From Stutzerimonas stutzeri TS44 (GTDB lineage Bacteria > Pseudomonadota > Gammaproteobacteria > Pseudomonadales > Pseudomonadaceae): a stretch of 64,000 bases of DNA. This document shows, piece by piece, positions 24,138 to 33,295 of the stretch. Each line of letters opens with the position of its first letter. The stretch's first letter is position 1. The translations under genes and the position numbers were made by a program. Below the pieces are notes generated by a model, which was given only the letters and a program-made list of their open reading frames with translations, searched no databases and was not told where the DNA came from. Location: positions 1 through 64,000 of the forward strand of contig AJXE01000008.1 of assembly GCA_000263395.1 (NCBI GenBank). The letters are read 5' to 3'.

Positions 24138-24590
24138 TCAGAGCGGCAGCGGCCGATTCTGCACGATGCTTTTCATCACCAGCGTCGAGGTCAGCCGCAT
24201 CACGTTCGGCAGGGTCGACAGGCGCTCGTCGTAGAGTTTCCGGAACGCCGTCAGATCCCGGGTGACGATGCTCAGCATGAAGTCCGGGTCGCCGAACAGG
24301 CGCTGCGCCTGGATGATTTCCGGGATCTCCGGCACGGCGTCCTCGAAGGCCTGCACGCCGCCGTGGTCGGTCAGGCGCAGCGTGACGAAGACGATGGCGG
24401 CGAAGTTGAGCCCGACGGCCGAGGGGTTGATCGTCGCGCGGTAGTCGCAGATGACGCCCGCCTCCTCCATCGCCCGTACCCGTCGATGGCACGGCGACAG
24501 GCTCAGGCCGATGCGCTCGGCCAGTTCGGTCAGCGATACCCGGCCGTCCCTCTGCAGCTCGGCAAGAATCTTCCGATCTGTTTGATCCAT
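24138..24590 (-). CDS. Lrp/AsnC-family transcriptional regulator
   Basis: A 150-residue protein with the Lrp signature: MDQTDRKILAELQRDGRVSL at the N-terminal winged HTH, LSLSPCHRRVRAMEEAGVI as recognition helix and wing, and a C-terminal RAM effector-binding domain (FGDPDFMLSIVTRDL). It is transcribed divergently from a LysE exporter, the classic arrangement in which an amino-acid-sensing Lrp protein controls the exporter. The regulated amino acid is not evident. Confidence 0.92.
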   Translation of the reverse strand: MDQTDRKILAELQRDGRVSLTELAERIGLSLSPCHRRVRAMEEAGVICDYRATINPSAVGLNFAAIVFVTLRLTDHGGVQAFEDAVPEIPEIIQAQRLFGDPDFMLSIVTRDLTAFRKLYDERLSTLPNVMRLTSTLVMKSIVQNRPLPL

Positions 24591-24673
24591 AGCGAAAAGT
24601 CTCCCTAAGCCATGCTCTGAACAGGCAATAAATAGGAAATTAATACCCAGGCGGCATGGGTATTCTTTTTCCC

Positions 24674-25285
24674 ATGAATACTTACACGCTTGTGCTCTTC
24701 TCCGCGACCGTGCTGCCCTTGGTATGCACGCCCGGCCCGGACATCCTCTTCATCGCCTCGCAAGCCATGTCCGGCGGCGGGCGGGCGGGAATGCGCGCGA
24801 CCACCGGGGTGGTGCTCGGCTATGCGCTGCACTCGCTGCTGGTCGCGCTCGGCCTGGCGGCCGTCGTGGCGGCGTCGCCGATCCTGTTCGAGACGATTCG
24901 CTGGTGCGGGATCGCCTATCTGGCCTACCTGGCGTGCAGGCTGCTGCGCGCGGCCCTGCACCCCAGCCGGCTGGAGGTGCCGCGCGGCGCGGTCACCGGC
25001 CAGTTGCGCAAGGGCCTGCTGACGTCCCTGCTCAACCCCAAGGGGATGATGATCTACATCGCGATCCTGCCGCAGTTCATGGACCAGGGCGGCAATACGA
25101 CGCTGCAGGCCGTGGCGCTGTCGGCGGTCTTCATGTTCTGGTGCGCGCTGGTGTATTCCGCGATTGCGCTTGCGCTGGGCCGGGCCGGCAACGACACGCT
25201 CAGCGAGCGGCGGCGCCGGCAGATCGACGGCGGCGCCGGCGCGATGGTGCTGCTGGCGGCGGGATTCATGGCCCTGGCGCATTAG
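24674..25285 (+). CDS. LysE/RhtB-family amino acid exporter
   Basis: A 203-residue inner-membrane exporter with about six hydrophobic segments and the family motif CTPGPDILFIASQAMSGG near the N-terminus; NPKGMMIYIAILPQFM is also typical of the LysE/RhtB family. Exports amino acids or homoserine lactone-like solutes. I prefer the ATG at 24674 (MNTYTLV); an in-frame ATG at 24656 adds six residues. Divergent from the Lrp-type regulator, with promoters in the 83-base gap. Confidence 0.88.
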   Translation: MNTYTLVLFSATVLPLVCTPGPDILFIASQAMSGGGRAGMRATTGVVLGYALHSLLVALGLAAVVAASPILFETIRWCGIAYLAYLACRLLRAALHPSRLEVPRGAVTGQLRKGLLTSLLNPKGMMIYIAILPQFMDQGGNTTLQAVALSAVFMFWCALVYSAIALALGRAGNDTLSERRRRQIDGGAGAMVLLAAGFMALAH

Positions 25286-25303
25286 CCGGCCGCCGGCCCG
25301 CGC

Positions 25304-26194
25304 TCAGCGCCGATGAATCGCCCGCGCGGCGTTGAGGATGCAGCGCGTCAGCTCCGGCACCGAGAACTTGGTGAGGATTTCGTTGGCGCCCGCCGCCTTC
25401 GCCCGGTCGGTGCTGATGGTGCTGTCCAGCGAGGTATGCAGCAGCACATAAATGCCGGCGTAGGTCGGGTGCTGGCGCAGCGCCTGGGTGAAGGCGTAGC
25501 CGTCCATCTCCGGCATCTCGATGTCCGAGACCACCACGTTGATTGCCTCTGGGCCGCCGTGCAGCTCATCGAGCCTGGCCAGCGCGGCGCGCGCGCCGGT
25601 GACGGCGTGGCAGGTCACGCCCAGCTGGCCCAGCGCAGCCAGCGACATGCTGCGCGCGACCTGGCTGTCGTCGACGATCAGCGCGCGCGTCTCGGTGAGC
25701 AACTGCGCATCCTCGACGTCCAGGTCGGACAGATCGGCTTCGGCCGAGGCCGGCGCGATGTTGTGCAGCACCTTCTCGATATCCAGTACCTGGATCAGCT
25801 CGCCATCCACCTCGGCAGTGCCGGTGATGAACGAGCGCCCCTTGGCGCCATAGGGCGGCGGCAGAATCTTCGAGGTGGCGCAGCTGACGATCCGCGCCAC
25901 GGCCTGCACGTGCAGGCCGTGCTTCTGCCGGCTGATCTCGGTGACCACCAGGCAGCCGCCGCGCCGGTCCTCCAGCGGCGCCATGCCGATTGCCTGGCTC
26001 AGGTCGATCACCGACAACGGCTCGCCGCGCAGGGTCGCGACACCTTCGATGTGCGGATGCGCCTCGGGCAGCCGCGTCAGCCGCGGTATCGGGATGATCT
26101 CGCTGACCTTCAGCAGGTTGATCGCCATCTGCTTGCCGCTGCGCAGTGTGAAGAGAAGAAGCGACAGTGAATCGGCGGTGTAGGAGTTGCTCAT
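25304..26194 (-). CDS. cheV: Chemotaxis coupling protein CheV (CheW-REC)
   Basis: A 296-residue protein with an N-terminal CheW-like domain (FTLRSGKQMAINLLKVSEII, GVATLRGEPLSVIDL) and a C-terminal receiver domain (ALIVDDSQVARSM, phosphoacceptor Asp in VVSDIEMPEMDG, Lys in EILTKFS). It couples chemoreceptors to CheA and is phosphorylated for adaptation. It is alone here, convergent with the LysE gene. Confidence 0.93.
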   Translation of the reverse strand: MSNSYTADSLSLLLFTLRSGKQMAINLLKVSEIIPIPRLTRLPEAHPHIEGVATLRGEPLSVIDLSQAIGMAPLEDRRGGCLVVTEISRQKHGLHVQAVARIVSCATSKILPPPYGAKGRSFITGTAEVDGELIQVLDIEKVLHNIAPASAEADLSDLDVEDAQLLTETRALIVDDSQVARSMSLAALGQLGVTCHAVTGARAALARLDELHGGPEAINVVVSDIEMPEMDGYAFTQALRQHPTYAGIYVLLHTSLDSTISTDRAKAAGANEILTKFSVPELTRCILNAARAIHRR

Positions 26195-26398
26195 GTCTTG
26201 CCCTGCGACTGCGTTGGCCGATGGCCGTTGCGCGGGTTATCGGCACGCCCTGGATTTCTTGCAGTCCGGCGCTGCGCTTTGCCTGCCGTTCGGCGGCTGC
26301 CACCGGCCGGACGATGAATGGTCGGCAGTGCATCATGCCTGAATGTCACAATGACATCATCGTCCAACCCTACCCCGCGCCACCACGAGCCCATCTCC

Positions 26399-26605
26399 AT
26401 GCACGCCGACATCCGCTATTCCGTCATTCTCGAACGCACCGGGCAGACCCTGCTCGCCCAGGCCGATCTGCCGCAACTCGAGGCCTTCTGGGACGCCCAC
26501 GACGCGGAGTACGTCGGCCTGCGCATCGAGGACGAGCAGAGCCGCCACGCGCGGGTGATCGTCACCGACCAGCTGCCCGCCGAGGAAGACGCCGATCTGG
26601 TGTGA
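26399..26605 (+). CDS. Small hypothetical protein
   Basis: A 68-residue acidic protein (MHADIRYSVILERTGQ...). Start ATG 26399; the frame is open to 26,318, and ATG 26,351 is an alternative. Coding-like composition, no signal peptide, no recognised family. It lies in a 600-base gap between cheV and the AraC gene. Confidence 0.55.
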   Translation: MHADIRYSVILERTGQTLLAQADLPQLEAFWDAHDAEYVGLRIEDEQSRHARVIVTDQLPAEEDADLV

Positions 26606-26818
26606 CGGCGGCGACTCGCCGTTCACCAACCAGCCCACGGCCAGCGGGTCGGTCAGCCGCCCACGCCTTGTATTCAACGAACGACCGAAGCTGCCATACT
26701 TCGGCGCCCCTGCCGGCAGGCGTACTGCGCGCAGGCGCTCAACTACCTCCATAACGACAAAACCGAGGCCTCCGTGCTGCCAGATGGCACCCCGAGAAAG
26801 GCCCGAGGAGGCGAATCC

Positions 26819-27805
26819 ATGACCACGCCGGTCAGCCTTGCCAACAGCCCTTCCCCGTTGCCCTTTGCCATGCGTCCCTGGTTGCGCTCGCGCGACATGG
26901 ACGAGGCGGCGGCGATGCTCAATACCCAGGTCGAGGAGCGCAGCGTGCAGCCACGCCGGCGCGGCGTCGCCAACATTCATTTCACCCTGCAGGCCATGCC
27001 GCGGCTGAAGCTGTTCGGCGCCGAATGGGGCCCGACGCTCAAGGTCCGCTCGCGCCCGCTGGCGAGCTGGCACGGCATCCTGCCGCTGTACGGCGCGGTG
27101 ACCAGTTGCCCGGACGGCCAGCAGGCCGGCGCCGGCGACCTGCTGATGTTCACCCCCGGACACGAAGTGGATGTGGTCTGGCACGAAGGCACCCGCGCGC
27201 TGGTGATCGCGCTGGACGGTGCCTGTCTGAACGACCACGTGCTGCACCACCACCAGAGCGAGGCGGCGCGCGTGCCGCCGCAGGCGCAGCTGATCGGCCG
27301 GCGCAATCCGGCGCTGACGAGCCTCGGCAACCTGGTACGCCTGATCGACCTCGAGGCCGGCAGCCCGTCGGGCCTGCTGGCCACGGCGGTCGGCCAGCAG
27401 CACCTGCAGCACCTGTTCTGCGAGAACCTGCTGTACCTGATCCCGTCGCTCAGCGCCCTGCCGCAGCGCAGCCTGCTGCCGGGCACGGTAAAGCGCGTGG
27501 TGGATTATGTGCACGCCAACCTCGACCAGCCGCTGTGCATCAGCCAACTGGTGGAGATCAGCGGCGCCAGCCGGCGCAGCCTGGAGCAGGCCTTCCGCCG
27601 CTACCTGGGGACCAGCCCGCAGCGCTATATCCAGCGCTGCAAGCTGAACGTGATCCGCGAGATGCTGCTGCGCCACCAGCCCGGCGAGCTGCAGTTGAGC
27701 GAACTGGCCTTTCGCTGGGGCTTCGCCCAGCCCAGCCATTTCACCACCCTCTACAAGCAGGCCTTCGGCGAGCTGCCCTCGCAGACCCTCAATCGTCGGC
27801 CCTGA
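26819..27805 (+). CDS. AraC-family transcriptional regulator
   Basis: A 328-residue protein. The N-terminal half is an AraC-binding-like sensor (cupin-like, PF14525-type). The C-terminal two-helix-turn-helix DNA-binding domain has LCISQLVEISGASRRSLEQA and the classic second HTH FAQPSHFTTLYKQAFGELPS. Start ATG 26819 has AGGAGG upstream; the frame extends 15 codons further 5' without a ribosome binding site. Possible regulator of the adjacent iron-uptake genes, but no target site was identified. Confidence 0.9.
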   Translation: MTTPVSLANSPSPLPFAMRPWLRSRDMDEAAAMLNTQVEERSVQPRRRGVANIHFTLQAMPRLKLFGAEWGPTLKVRSRPLASWHGILPLYGAVTSCPDGQQAGAGDLLMFTPGHEVDVVWHEGTRALVIALDGACLNDHVLHHHQSEAARVPPQAQLIGRRNPALTSLGNLVRLIDLEAGSPSGLLATAVGQQHLQHLFCENLLYLIPSLSALPQRSLLPGTVKRVVDYVHANLDQPLCISQLVEISGASRRSLEQAFRRYLGTSPQRYIQRCKLNVIREMLLRHQPGELQLSELAFRWGFAQPSHFTTLYKQAFGELPSQTLNRRP

Positions 27806-27955
27806 GCCCGCCGGCGCCGGATGCCGGTGCGGCTCGGTGGCAACAGGGGTTTAGCCCGCGTAGCCAAGCCGTGAGGGTACGCGCGCAAGACGAATGCCGT
27901 GGCATGGGTTGTTGAGAAGCGTTAGCATTCACGACCTAGCATTCGGGAGGTTCTC

Positions 27956-28477
27956 ATGGCCGCCGACGGTCTCATCCGGCAGCAATTCGTCCAGCGGCTC
28001 TACGTCGAGCATCACGGCTGGCTGAACGGCTGGCTGCGCCGCCACCTGCAGTGCAGCCAGCGTGCCGCCGACCTGGCGCAGGACACTTTCGTTCGCGTGC
28101 TGACCAGGGAGCCGCAGGACCTGTCCGCCATCCGCGAGCCGCGCGCCTATCTGCACACCATCGCCAAGGGGCTGCTGATCAACCACTGGCGGCGCCGGCA
28201 GATCGAACAGGCCTATCTCGACGCGCTGGCGCTGCAACCCGAACCGCTGGCGGCGTCGCCGGAAGAGCAGGCGCTGATCGTCGAGACGCTGCTGCAGATC
28301 GACGCGCTGCTCGACCGCCTGCCGCACAAGGTGCGCCGCGCCTTCCTCATGTCGCAGCTGCAGGGCATGACCTACGCCGCCATCGCCACCGAGCTGGCCG
28401 TGTCCGAGCGGATGATCAAGAAGTACATGGCGCAGGCCATGCTGCATTGCCTGATGCTGCTGGACGACGACGCATGA
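27956..28477 (+). CDS. FecI-type ECF sigma factor (iron starvation)
   Basis: A 173-residue ECF sigma factor. Region 2 contains RAADLAQDTFVRVLTREP and AYLHTIAKGLLINHWRRR; region 4 contains FLMSQLQGMTYAAIATELAV, then SERMIKKYM. This is the FecI/PvdS-like group that drives siderophore receptor genes. ATG 27956 with GGGAGG upstream. It overlaps fecR by 4 nt. A poor Fur-box-like stretch (27,914-27,932; 11 of 19 consensus positions by eye) precedes it, in keeping with Fur control. Confidence 0.92.
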   Translation: MAADGLIRQQFVQRLYVEHHGWLNGWLRRHLQCSQRAADLAQDTFVRVLTREPQDLSAIREPRAYLHTIAKGLLINHWRRRQIEQAYLDALALQPEPLAASPEEQALIVETLLQIDALLDRLPHKVRRAFLMSQLQGMTYAAIATELAVSERMIKKYMAQAMLHCLMLLDDDA

Positions 28478-29424
28478 GCCTCGATTACCGCGTGCTGCAG
28501 GAGGCTGCCGAATGGTTCGCGCGGCTTGAAGCGGAGACGGTCGACGCCGCCGAGCGCGAGGCCTGGGCCGCCTGGGTTCGTCAGCCGGAACACGCGCGCG
28601 CCTGGCAGAAGGTCCAGCGCATCAGCGGCCGCTTCGCACCACTGAGCGCACATCCGGCCGGGCGCGCGGCCGGTGGCCTGCTGCAGCAGCGCACGTCGAG
28701 TCGCCGGCAGGCGCTCAAGCTGCTGTCGCTGGTGTGTGGCGGTGCGGCGCTAGGCCTGGCGGGCGGCAAGCTGCCCTGGCAGGACTGGTCGGCCGATCTG
28801 CGTACCAGCGTCGGCGAGGTTCGCGAGACGCGCCTGGCCGATGGATCGCGGCTCTGGCTGAACACCGACAGCGCGGCGGATGCCGGCTTCGACGGCGCGA
28901 TCCGGCAGCTGGCGCTGTATCGCGGCGAAGTGCTGGTCGAGGCCGTGGACGAAGCGCGACCGCTGCTGCTGCGCAGCCGCGAGGGCCAGCTGCGCGTCAC
29001 CCAGGCGGCGCGTTTCTCGCTACGCCAGCGCGACGGCAGCACCCAGCTCAGCGTGTTCAGCGGCATGGTGGACATCCAGCCGAATGACAGCGGACTCGGC
29101 CGTGGCATCGGCGCCGGGCAGCAGGTCGGCTTCAGCGCCAGCCGGATCGGTCCGCCCCGGCCGGCCCAGGCCGGGCGCCAGGCCTGGTCGCGCGGCATCC
29201 TGCTGACGGACAACCTGCGCCTGGTGGATTTTCTCGCCGAGCTGGCGCGCTACCGCCGCGGCTATCTCGGCTGCGATCCGCGCATCGCCGAGCTGCGCGT
29301 GGTCGGTGCCTTCCCGCTGGCCGACAGCGACCGCGTGCTCGATGCGCTGGCGACGACGCTGCCGGTGCGCGTGCAACGGCGCATGTCCTGGTGGGTCAGC
29401 CTGGAGCCGGCCGGTACGGCTTGA
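28474..29424 (+). CDS. FecR-type anti-sigma/transmembrane regulator
   Basis: A 316-residue protein. The N-terminal DUF4880-like cytoplasmic part (AAEWFARLEAETVDAAEREA, then WVRQPEHARAWQKVQRI) is followed by one transmembrane segment around 85-105 (ALKLLSLVCGGAALGLAGG) and a periplasmic FecR domain (TRLADGSRLWLNTDSAADAG). It relays the receptor's signal to the adjacent sigma factor. ATGA overlap with the sigma gene. Confidence 0.92.
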   Translation: MSLDYRVLQEAAEWFARLEAETVDAAEREAWAAWVRQPEHARAWQKVQRISGRFAPLSAHPAGRAAGGLLQQRTSSRRQALKLLSLVCGGAALGLAGGKLPWQDWSADLRTSVGEVRETRLADGSRLWLNTDSAADAGFDGAIRQLALYRGEVLVEAVDEARPLLLRSREGQLRVTQAARFSLRQRDGSTQLSVFSGMVDIQPNDSGLGRGIGAGQQVGFSASRIGPPRPAQAGRQAWSRGILLTDNLRLVDFLAELARYRRGYLGCDPRIAELRVVGAFPLADSDRVLDALATTLPVRVQRRMSWWVSLEPAGTA

Positions 29425-29442
29425 TGCGACCGCATCACCAAT

Positions 29443-29472
29443 GAAAAATAATTGCATATGAGGTTCCCTTTT
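29443..29472 (+). promoter_or_regulatory. Candidate FecI-type promoter of the receptor gene
   Basis: GAAAAATAATT (29,443-29,453) followed at about 11-nt distance by TCCCTTTT (29,465-29,472) resembles the E. coli fecA promoter as I remember it (GGAAAATAATT ... TCCTTTTT). It lies 65 bases before the receptor ATG. The comparison is from memory. Confidence 0.45.
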
Positions 29473-29537
29473 ATTCGTGGTGCCGGGCTTTAGCTGCAAA
29501 GGCCATGTGCCGGTCCTCACCCACAAGGGATTTCTTC

Positions 29538-32015
29538 ATGCGTTTAGCCCCCCATCGTCCGCGCGTGCTCGCGCGCGCCATCCGCGCCACCCTGCTCTGC
29601 CTGCCGCTGACGGCCACGCTGCCCGGCCTGGCCAGCGCCGCCGAACCGGCCGCGAACCAGCAGGCACAGAGCCGCTACGACATCCCCGCCGGAACGCTGT
29701 CCAGCGTGCTGAGCCGTTTCGCCGGTGAGGCCGGGGTGCTGCTGGCGGTGGATGGCAGCCTGCTGCAGGGCCTGCAATCGGACGGCCTGCGCGGCCAGTA
29801 CGGCGTCGACCAAGGCTTCGCCGCGCTGCTCGCCGGCAGCGGCCTGCAGGCGGTGCGCGACGGCCAGGGCAACTATTCGCTGATCCGCCGCGCCAGCGAA
29901 ACCGGCGCGGTCGAGTTGCAGCCGATGACCGTGCAGGGCTTCGCCCTGGGCAACGCGCTGGGCGAGATGGAGGGCTACAGCGCCACCCACAGCAGCGTGG
30001 CGACCAAGACCAGCATGCCGCTGGTGGAAACCTCGCAGACCGTCTCGGTGGTCACCCGCCAGCAGATCGAGGATCAGGGCTCGCGCTCGATCGCCCAGGC
30101 GGTGCGCTACACGCCGGGCCTGATGAGCACGCCCTATGGCGCCACGACCCGCTACGACTACGTCGCCATGCGCGGCATCACCGACGGCGCGGTGGACAAC
30201 CTCTACCTCGACGGGCAGAAGCTGCTCGGTGACAGCGGCACCTACAGCAGCCTGCAGGTCGATCCGTACTTCATCGAGCGCATCGACATCCTCAAGGGCC
30301 CGTCCTCGGTGCTCTACGGCCGCAGCCTGCCCGGCGGTCTGGTGGCGATGACCACCAAGAAGCCGCAGCACGAGACCCGCCGCCAGCTGCAGTTCTCCTA
30401 CGGCAGCAACGACTACAAGCAGGCGGCGTTCGACTTCACCGGCCCGCTGGACGACGAGCGCATCGCCTATCGCCTCGCCGGCGTGGTCAAGGATGCCGAC
30501 AACCAGGTCGATGGCATCGAGGAACAGCGCTACGCGGTGATGCCGTCGGTGAGCATCGACTTCACCACCGACACCCGCCTGACCCTGCTGGCGATGCTGC
30601 AGAAGGACCCCGAGAGCGGCTACCACGGCGGTCTGCCGGCCGATGGCACGGTCACTTCGCACAACGGTCGGCGCATCTCGCGCAGCTTCTTCGAGGGCGA
30701 CGAGGACTTCGAGAAGTTCGAGCGCGATCAGCAGATGCTCGGCTATCAGCTGGAGCACCGCTTCAACGACGTGGTCTCGGCGCGGCAGAACTTCCAGTAC
30801 CTCGACTCGACGGTGGAATCCGGGCAGGTCTACCAGTACGGCTACGCCACCGCCGACGAGCTGGTGCGCTACTTCACTGGCGCCGACGAGGCGCTGCATG
30901 CCTGGACGATCGACAACCAGCTGCAGTTTCTCTTCGATACCGGCGCGCTCAGCCACACCCTGGTGACCGGCCTCGACTACCAGCGGCGCAAGGCCAAGGT
31001 GAGCTATGACGGCGGCTACGGCCTGGCGCCGATCAACCCCTACAGCGGCGCGGTCGGCGTCGGCAGCCCGGTGTTCTACCACCAGTACGACGAGACCCGC
31101 GAGCTGGAGCAGACCGGCCTGTACGTGCAGGACCTGATCAGCCTGGGCAACTGGCGCTTCTCGCTGGGCATGCGTCAGGACTGGGTGGATGTGTCGTTCG
31201 ACCATACCGAGGATGCGAGCTACGGCGAGCAGGCCGATAGCGCCAAGCTCGAGCAGTTCACCGGCCGCGTCGGCGTGCTCTACGCCTTCGACAACGGCCT
31301 GTCGCCCTACGTCAGCTACTCGGAGTCGTTCAACCCCAACGCCACCGCGGCCTACAACGCCAACGGCAGCGGCGGCTACGACATCACCCTGCTCGATCCC
31401 ACCGAGGGCGAGCAGGTCGAGGTCGGCCTGAAGTACCAGCCGCTGGGCACTGACGACCTCTACACCATCTCCTGGTTCGACCTGAAGCAGTCCAACCTGG
31501 CGAACAAGGATTCCAACGAGAACTTCTATCGCGCGGTCGGCGAGCTGACCTCCAAGGGTGTGGAACTCGAGGCCCGCCTGAAGCCGGTGGAACAGGCCAA
31601 CCTGATCGCCAGTTACACCTACATGGACGTCGAGTACTCCAAGGACTTCACCGGCGCCGCCGGGGTGAACAACCGCGGCAACCGGCCCAACGCCGTGGCG
31701 CGCAACATGGCCTCGCTGTGGGCCGACTACACGTTCGCTCAGGGACCGCTGGCCGGCCTGCAGATCGGTGGCGGCGCGCGCTACTTCGGCAAGAGCTGGG
31801 CGGATGCGGAGAATACCCTGCACATCCCGTCCTACACCTTGTACGACGCCATGCTCGGCTACGACCTGTCACGCGTCGGGCTGCAGGGGGTCGGCGTGCG
31901 CCTGAACCTGAACAACCTCACCGACGAGAAGTACGTCGCCGCGTGCAACAGCCTCAGCCAGTGCTACTACGGCGAGGCGCGCAACGTCATGGCGACCGTG
32001 ACCTACGACTTCTGA
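29538..32015 (+). CDS. TonB-dependent siderophore receptor with STN signalling domain
   Basis: An 825-residue outer-membrane receptor. Signal peptide (MRLAPHRPRVLARAIRATLL...), then an STN secretin/TonB short domain (YDIPAGTLSSVLSRFAGEAG, about 40-95), then the plug (VETSQTVSVVTRQQIEDQG; IDILKGPSSVLYGR) and a 22-strand barrel ending in an aromatic residue (VTYDF). The STN domain means it signals through the upstream FecR/FecI pair. Plug and barrel resemble FhuE/FpvA/FoxA-type ferric hydroxamate receptors; the ligand is not certain. Start ATG 29538 with AAGGGA upstream. Confidence 0.93.
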   Translation: MRLAPHRPRVLARAIRATLLCLPLTATLPGLASAAEPAANQQAQSRYDIPAGTLSSVLSRFAGEAGVLLAVDGSLLQGLQSDGLRGQYGVDQGFAALLAGSGLQAVRDGQGNYSLIRRASETGAVELQPMTVQGFALGNALGEMEGYSATHSSVATKTSMPLVETSQTVSVVTRQQIEDQGSRSIAQAVRYTPGLMSTPYGATTRYDYVAMRGITDGAVDNLYLDGQKLLGDSGTYSSLQVDPYFIERIDILKGPSSVLYGRSLPGGLVAMTTKKPQHETRRQLQFSYGSNDYKQAAFDFTGPLDDERIAYRLAGVVKDADNQVDGIEEQRYAVMPSVSIDFTTDTRLTLLAMLQKDPESGYHGGLPADGTVTSHNGRRISRSFFEGDEDFEKFERDQQMLGYQLEHRFNDVVSARQNFQYLDSTVESGQVYQYGYATADELVRYFTGADEALHAWTIDNQLQFLFDTGALSHTLVTGLDYQRRKAKVSYDGGYGLAPINPYSGAVGVGSPVFYHQYDETRELEQTGLYVQDLISLGNWRFSLGMRQDWVDVSFDHTEDASYGEQADSAKLEQFTGRVGVLYAFDNGLSPYVSYSESFNPNATAAYNANGSGGYDITLLDPTEGEQVEVGLKYQPLGTDDLYTISWFDLKQSNLANKDSNENFYRAVGELTSKGVELEARLKPVEQANLIASYTYMDVEYSKDFTGAAGVNNRGNRPNAVARNMASLWADYTFAQGPLAGLQIGGGARYFGKSWADAENTLHIPSYTLYDAMLGYDLSRVGLQGVGVRLNLNNLTDEKYVAACNSLSQCYYGEARNVMATVTYDF

Positions 32016-32026
32016 TCGTCCCCAGC

Positions 32027-32054
32027 GGCCGCCGGCTCCCAAGGGCCGGCGGCC
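32027..32054. terminator. Strong GC hairpin after the receptor gene
   Basis: GGCCGCCGGC (32,027-32,036) and GCCGGCGGCC (32,045-32,054) make a 10-bp perfect stem, followed by only TTGTG. It could attenuate read-through into the PepSY gene 29 bases downstream or stabilise the receptor mRNA. Confidence 0.5.
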
Positions 32055-32082
32055 TTGTGCTTTCTGCAAACGGAGACCGCCG

Positions 32083-33264
32083 ATGCGCCCGATCCTCGTG
32101 CTGCTGCACCGCTACGTCGGCCTTGCGACCGCGCTGTTCCTGTTTCTCGCCGGTATCACCGGCAGCGTGCTGGCCTTCCACCACGAGCTGGACGAGTGGC
32201 TGAATCCCGAGTTCTACCACACCGCAAGCGAGGGGCCGCTGCTGGCGCCGGGCGCGCTGGTGGAGCGGGTCGAGGCGGCCAACCCGCGCCTGCAGGTCTG
32301 GTACATGGAGTTCGCGGACGAACCGGGCCACGCCGCGCTGCTGGCCCTGGTGCCGCGCAACGATCCGGCCAGCGGCAAGCCCTTTGCCGAGCGCCCGGTG
32401 GTGCATTACCTCGACACCGTGACCGGCGCGACGGTGGGCACGCGCTACTGGGGCGAGTGCTGCTTCTCGCGCAAGAACCTGGTGCCGTTCCTGCTCGAGT
32501 TCCACTACAACCTGGCACTGCCGGGCAACTGGGGCCTGTGGCTGATGGGGCTGGTGGCGAGCGCCTGGGTGATCGACTGCCTGGTCTCGCTGCTGCTGAC
32601 CTTGCCGCGCGGGCGGCCGTTCTTCGGCAAGTGGTGGACGGCGTGGAAGATCAAGCGCCAGCGCCTCAACCACGACGTGCACCGCGCCGGCGGCCTGTGG
32701 CTGTGGCTGCTGCTGACGCCGGTGGCGGTCAGCAGCGTGGCGATGAACCTGCCCGAGCAGGTGTTCAAACCGGTGGTTTCGCTGTTCTCGCCTGTCGAGC
32801 CGAGCGTCTACGCGGCGCGTGGCCGCCTGCCGGCCGATGAGCTGGGCAGCACCGCCTACGACTTCCATCAGGCCTACGACTACGCCATGCAGCATGCGGC
32901 GACGCTGGATCTGCGCGAGCCGATCACCGAGCTGTACTACAGCTTCGAGTACAACTTCTACGGCGCCGGTTTCGGTGCGCACGACAGCAACCAGGGCAAT
33001 GCCTGGCTGTTCTTCCACGGCAGCGACGGCACCCGCCTGCTCGGCCAGGAAATCCCCGGCCAGGGCACGCTGGGCCAGCAGTTCCACCTGCTGCAGCCGG
33101 CGATCCACGGCGGGCGCATCCTCGGCCTGCCGGGGCGCATCCTGATCGCCGTGCTCGGCGTGGCGATTGCCGTGCTGTCGGTGACCGGGGTGGTGATCTG
33201 GTGGCGCAAGCGTCGCGCGCGGCAGCACGCGGCCTTGCGGCGGGAAGTGGAGCTGGCGGTCTGA
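32083..33264 (+). CDS. PepSY-associated TM protein (ferric-siderophore reductase-like)
   Basis: A 393-residue inner-membrane protein. The start has LHRYVGLATALFLFLAGITG, and PepSY-TM hallmarks follow: FHHELDEWLNP, LEFHYNLALPG, HDVHRAGGLW and a last membrane segment (ILIAVLGVAIAVLSVTGVVIWWRKR). Four transmembrane helices with histidines suggest haem-assisted reduction of ferric siderophores in the periplasm, as proposed for FoxB/FpvG-like proteins. It directly follows the receptor gene, which supports that role. Confidence 0.85.
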   Translation: MRPILVLLHRYVGLATALFLFLAGITGSVLAFHHELDEWLNPEFYHTASEGPLLAPGALVERVEAANPRLQVWYMEFADEPGHAALLALVPRNDPASGKPFAERPVVHYLDTVTGATVGTRYWGECCFSRKNLVPFLLEFHYNLALPGNWGLWLMGLVASAWVIDCLVSLLLTLPRGRPFFGKWWTAWKIKRQRLNHDVHRAGGLWLWLLLTPVAVSSVAMNLPEQVFKPVVSLFSPVEPSVYAARGRLPADELGSTAYDFHQAYDYAMQHAATLDLREPITELYYSFEYNFYGAGFGAHDSNQGNAWLFFHGSDGTRLLGQEIPGQGTLGQQFHLLQPAIHGGRILGLPGRILIAVLGVAIAVLSVTGVVIWWRKRRARQHAALRREVELAV

Positions 33265-33295
33265 GTTTCAGCGGTGGCTCGTGCTTCGCCGAGGC

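Noticed and set aside
29441..29461. Fur box upstream of the TonB receptor
   Set aside because: Fits the 19-bp Fur consensus poorly in every register; the FecI-type promoter reading is better.
29544..31823. 759-codon open frame on the minus strand
   Set aside because: Mirror frame of the TonB receptor gene; low-complexity His/Val/Gln/Arg-rich translation typical of antisense GC-rich codons.
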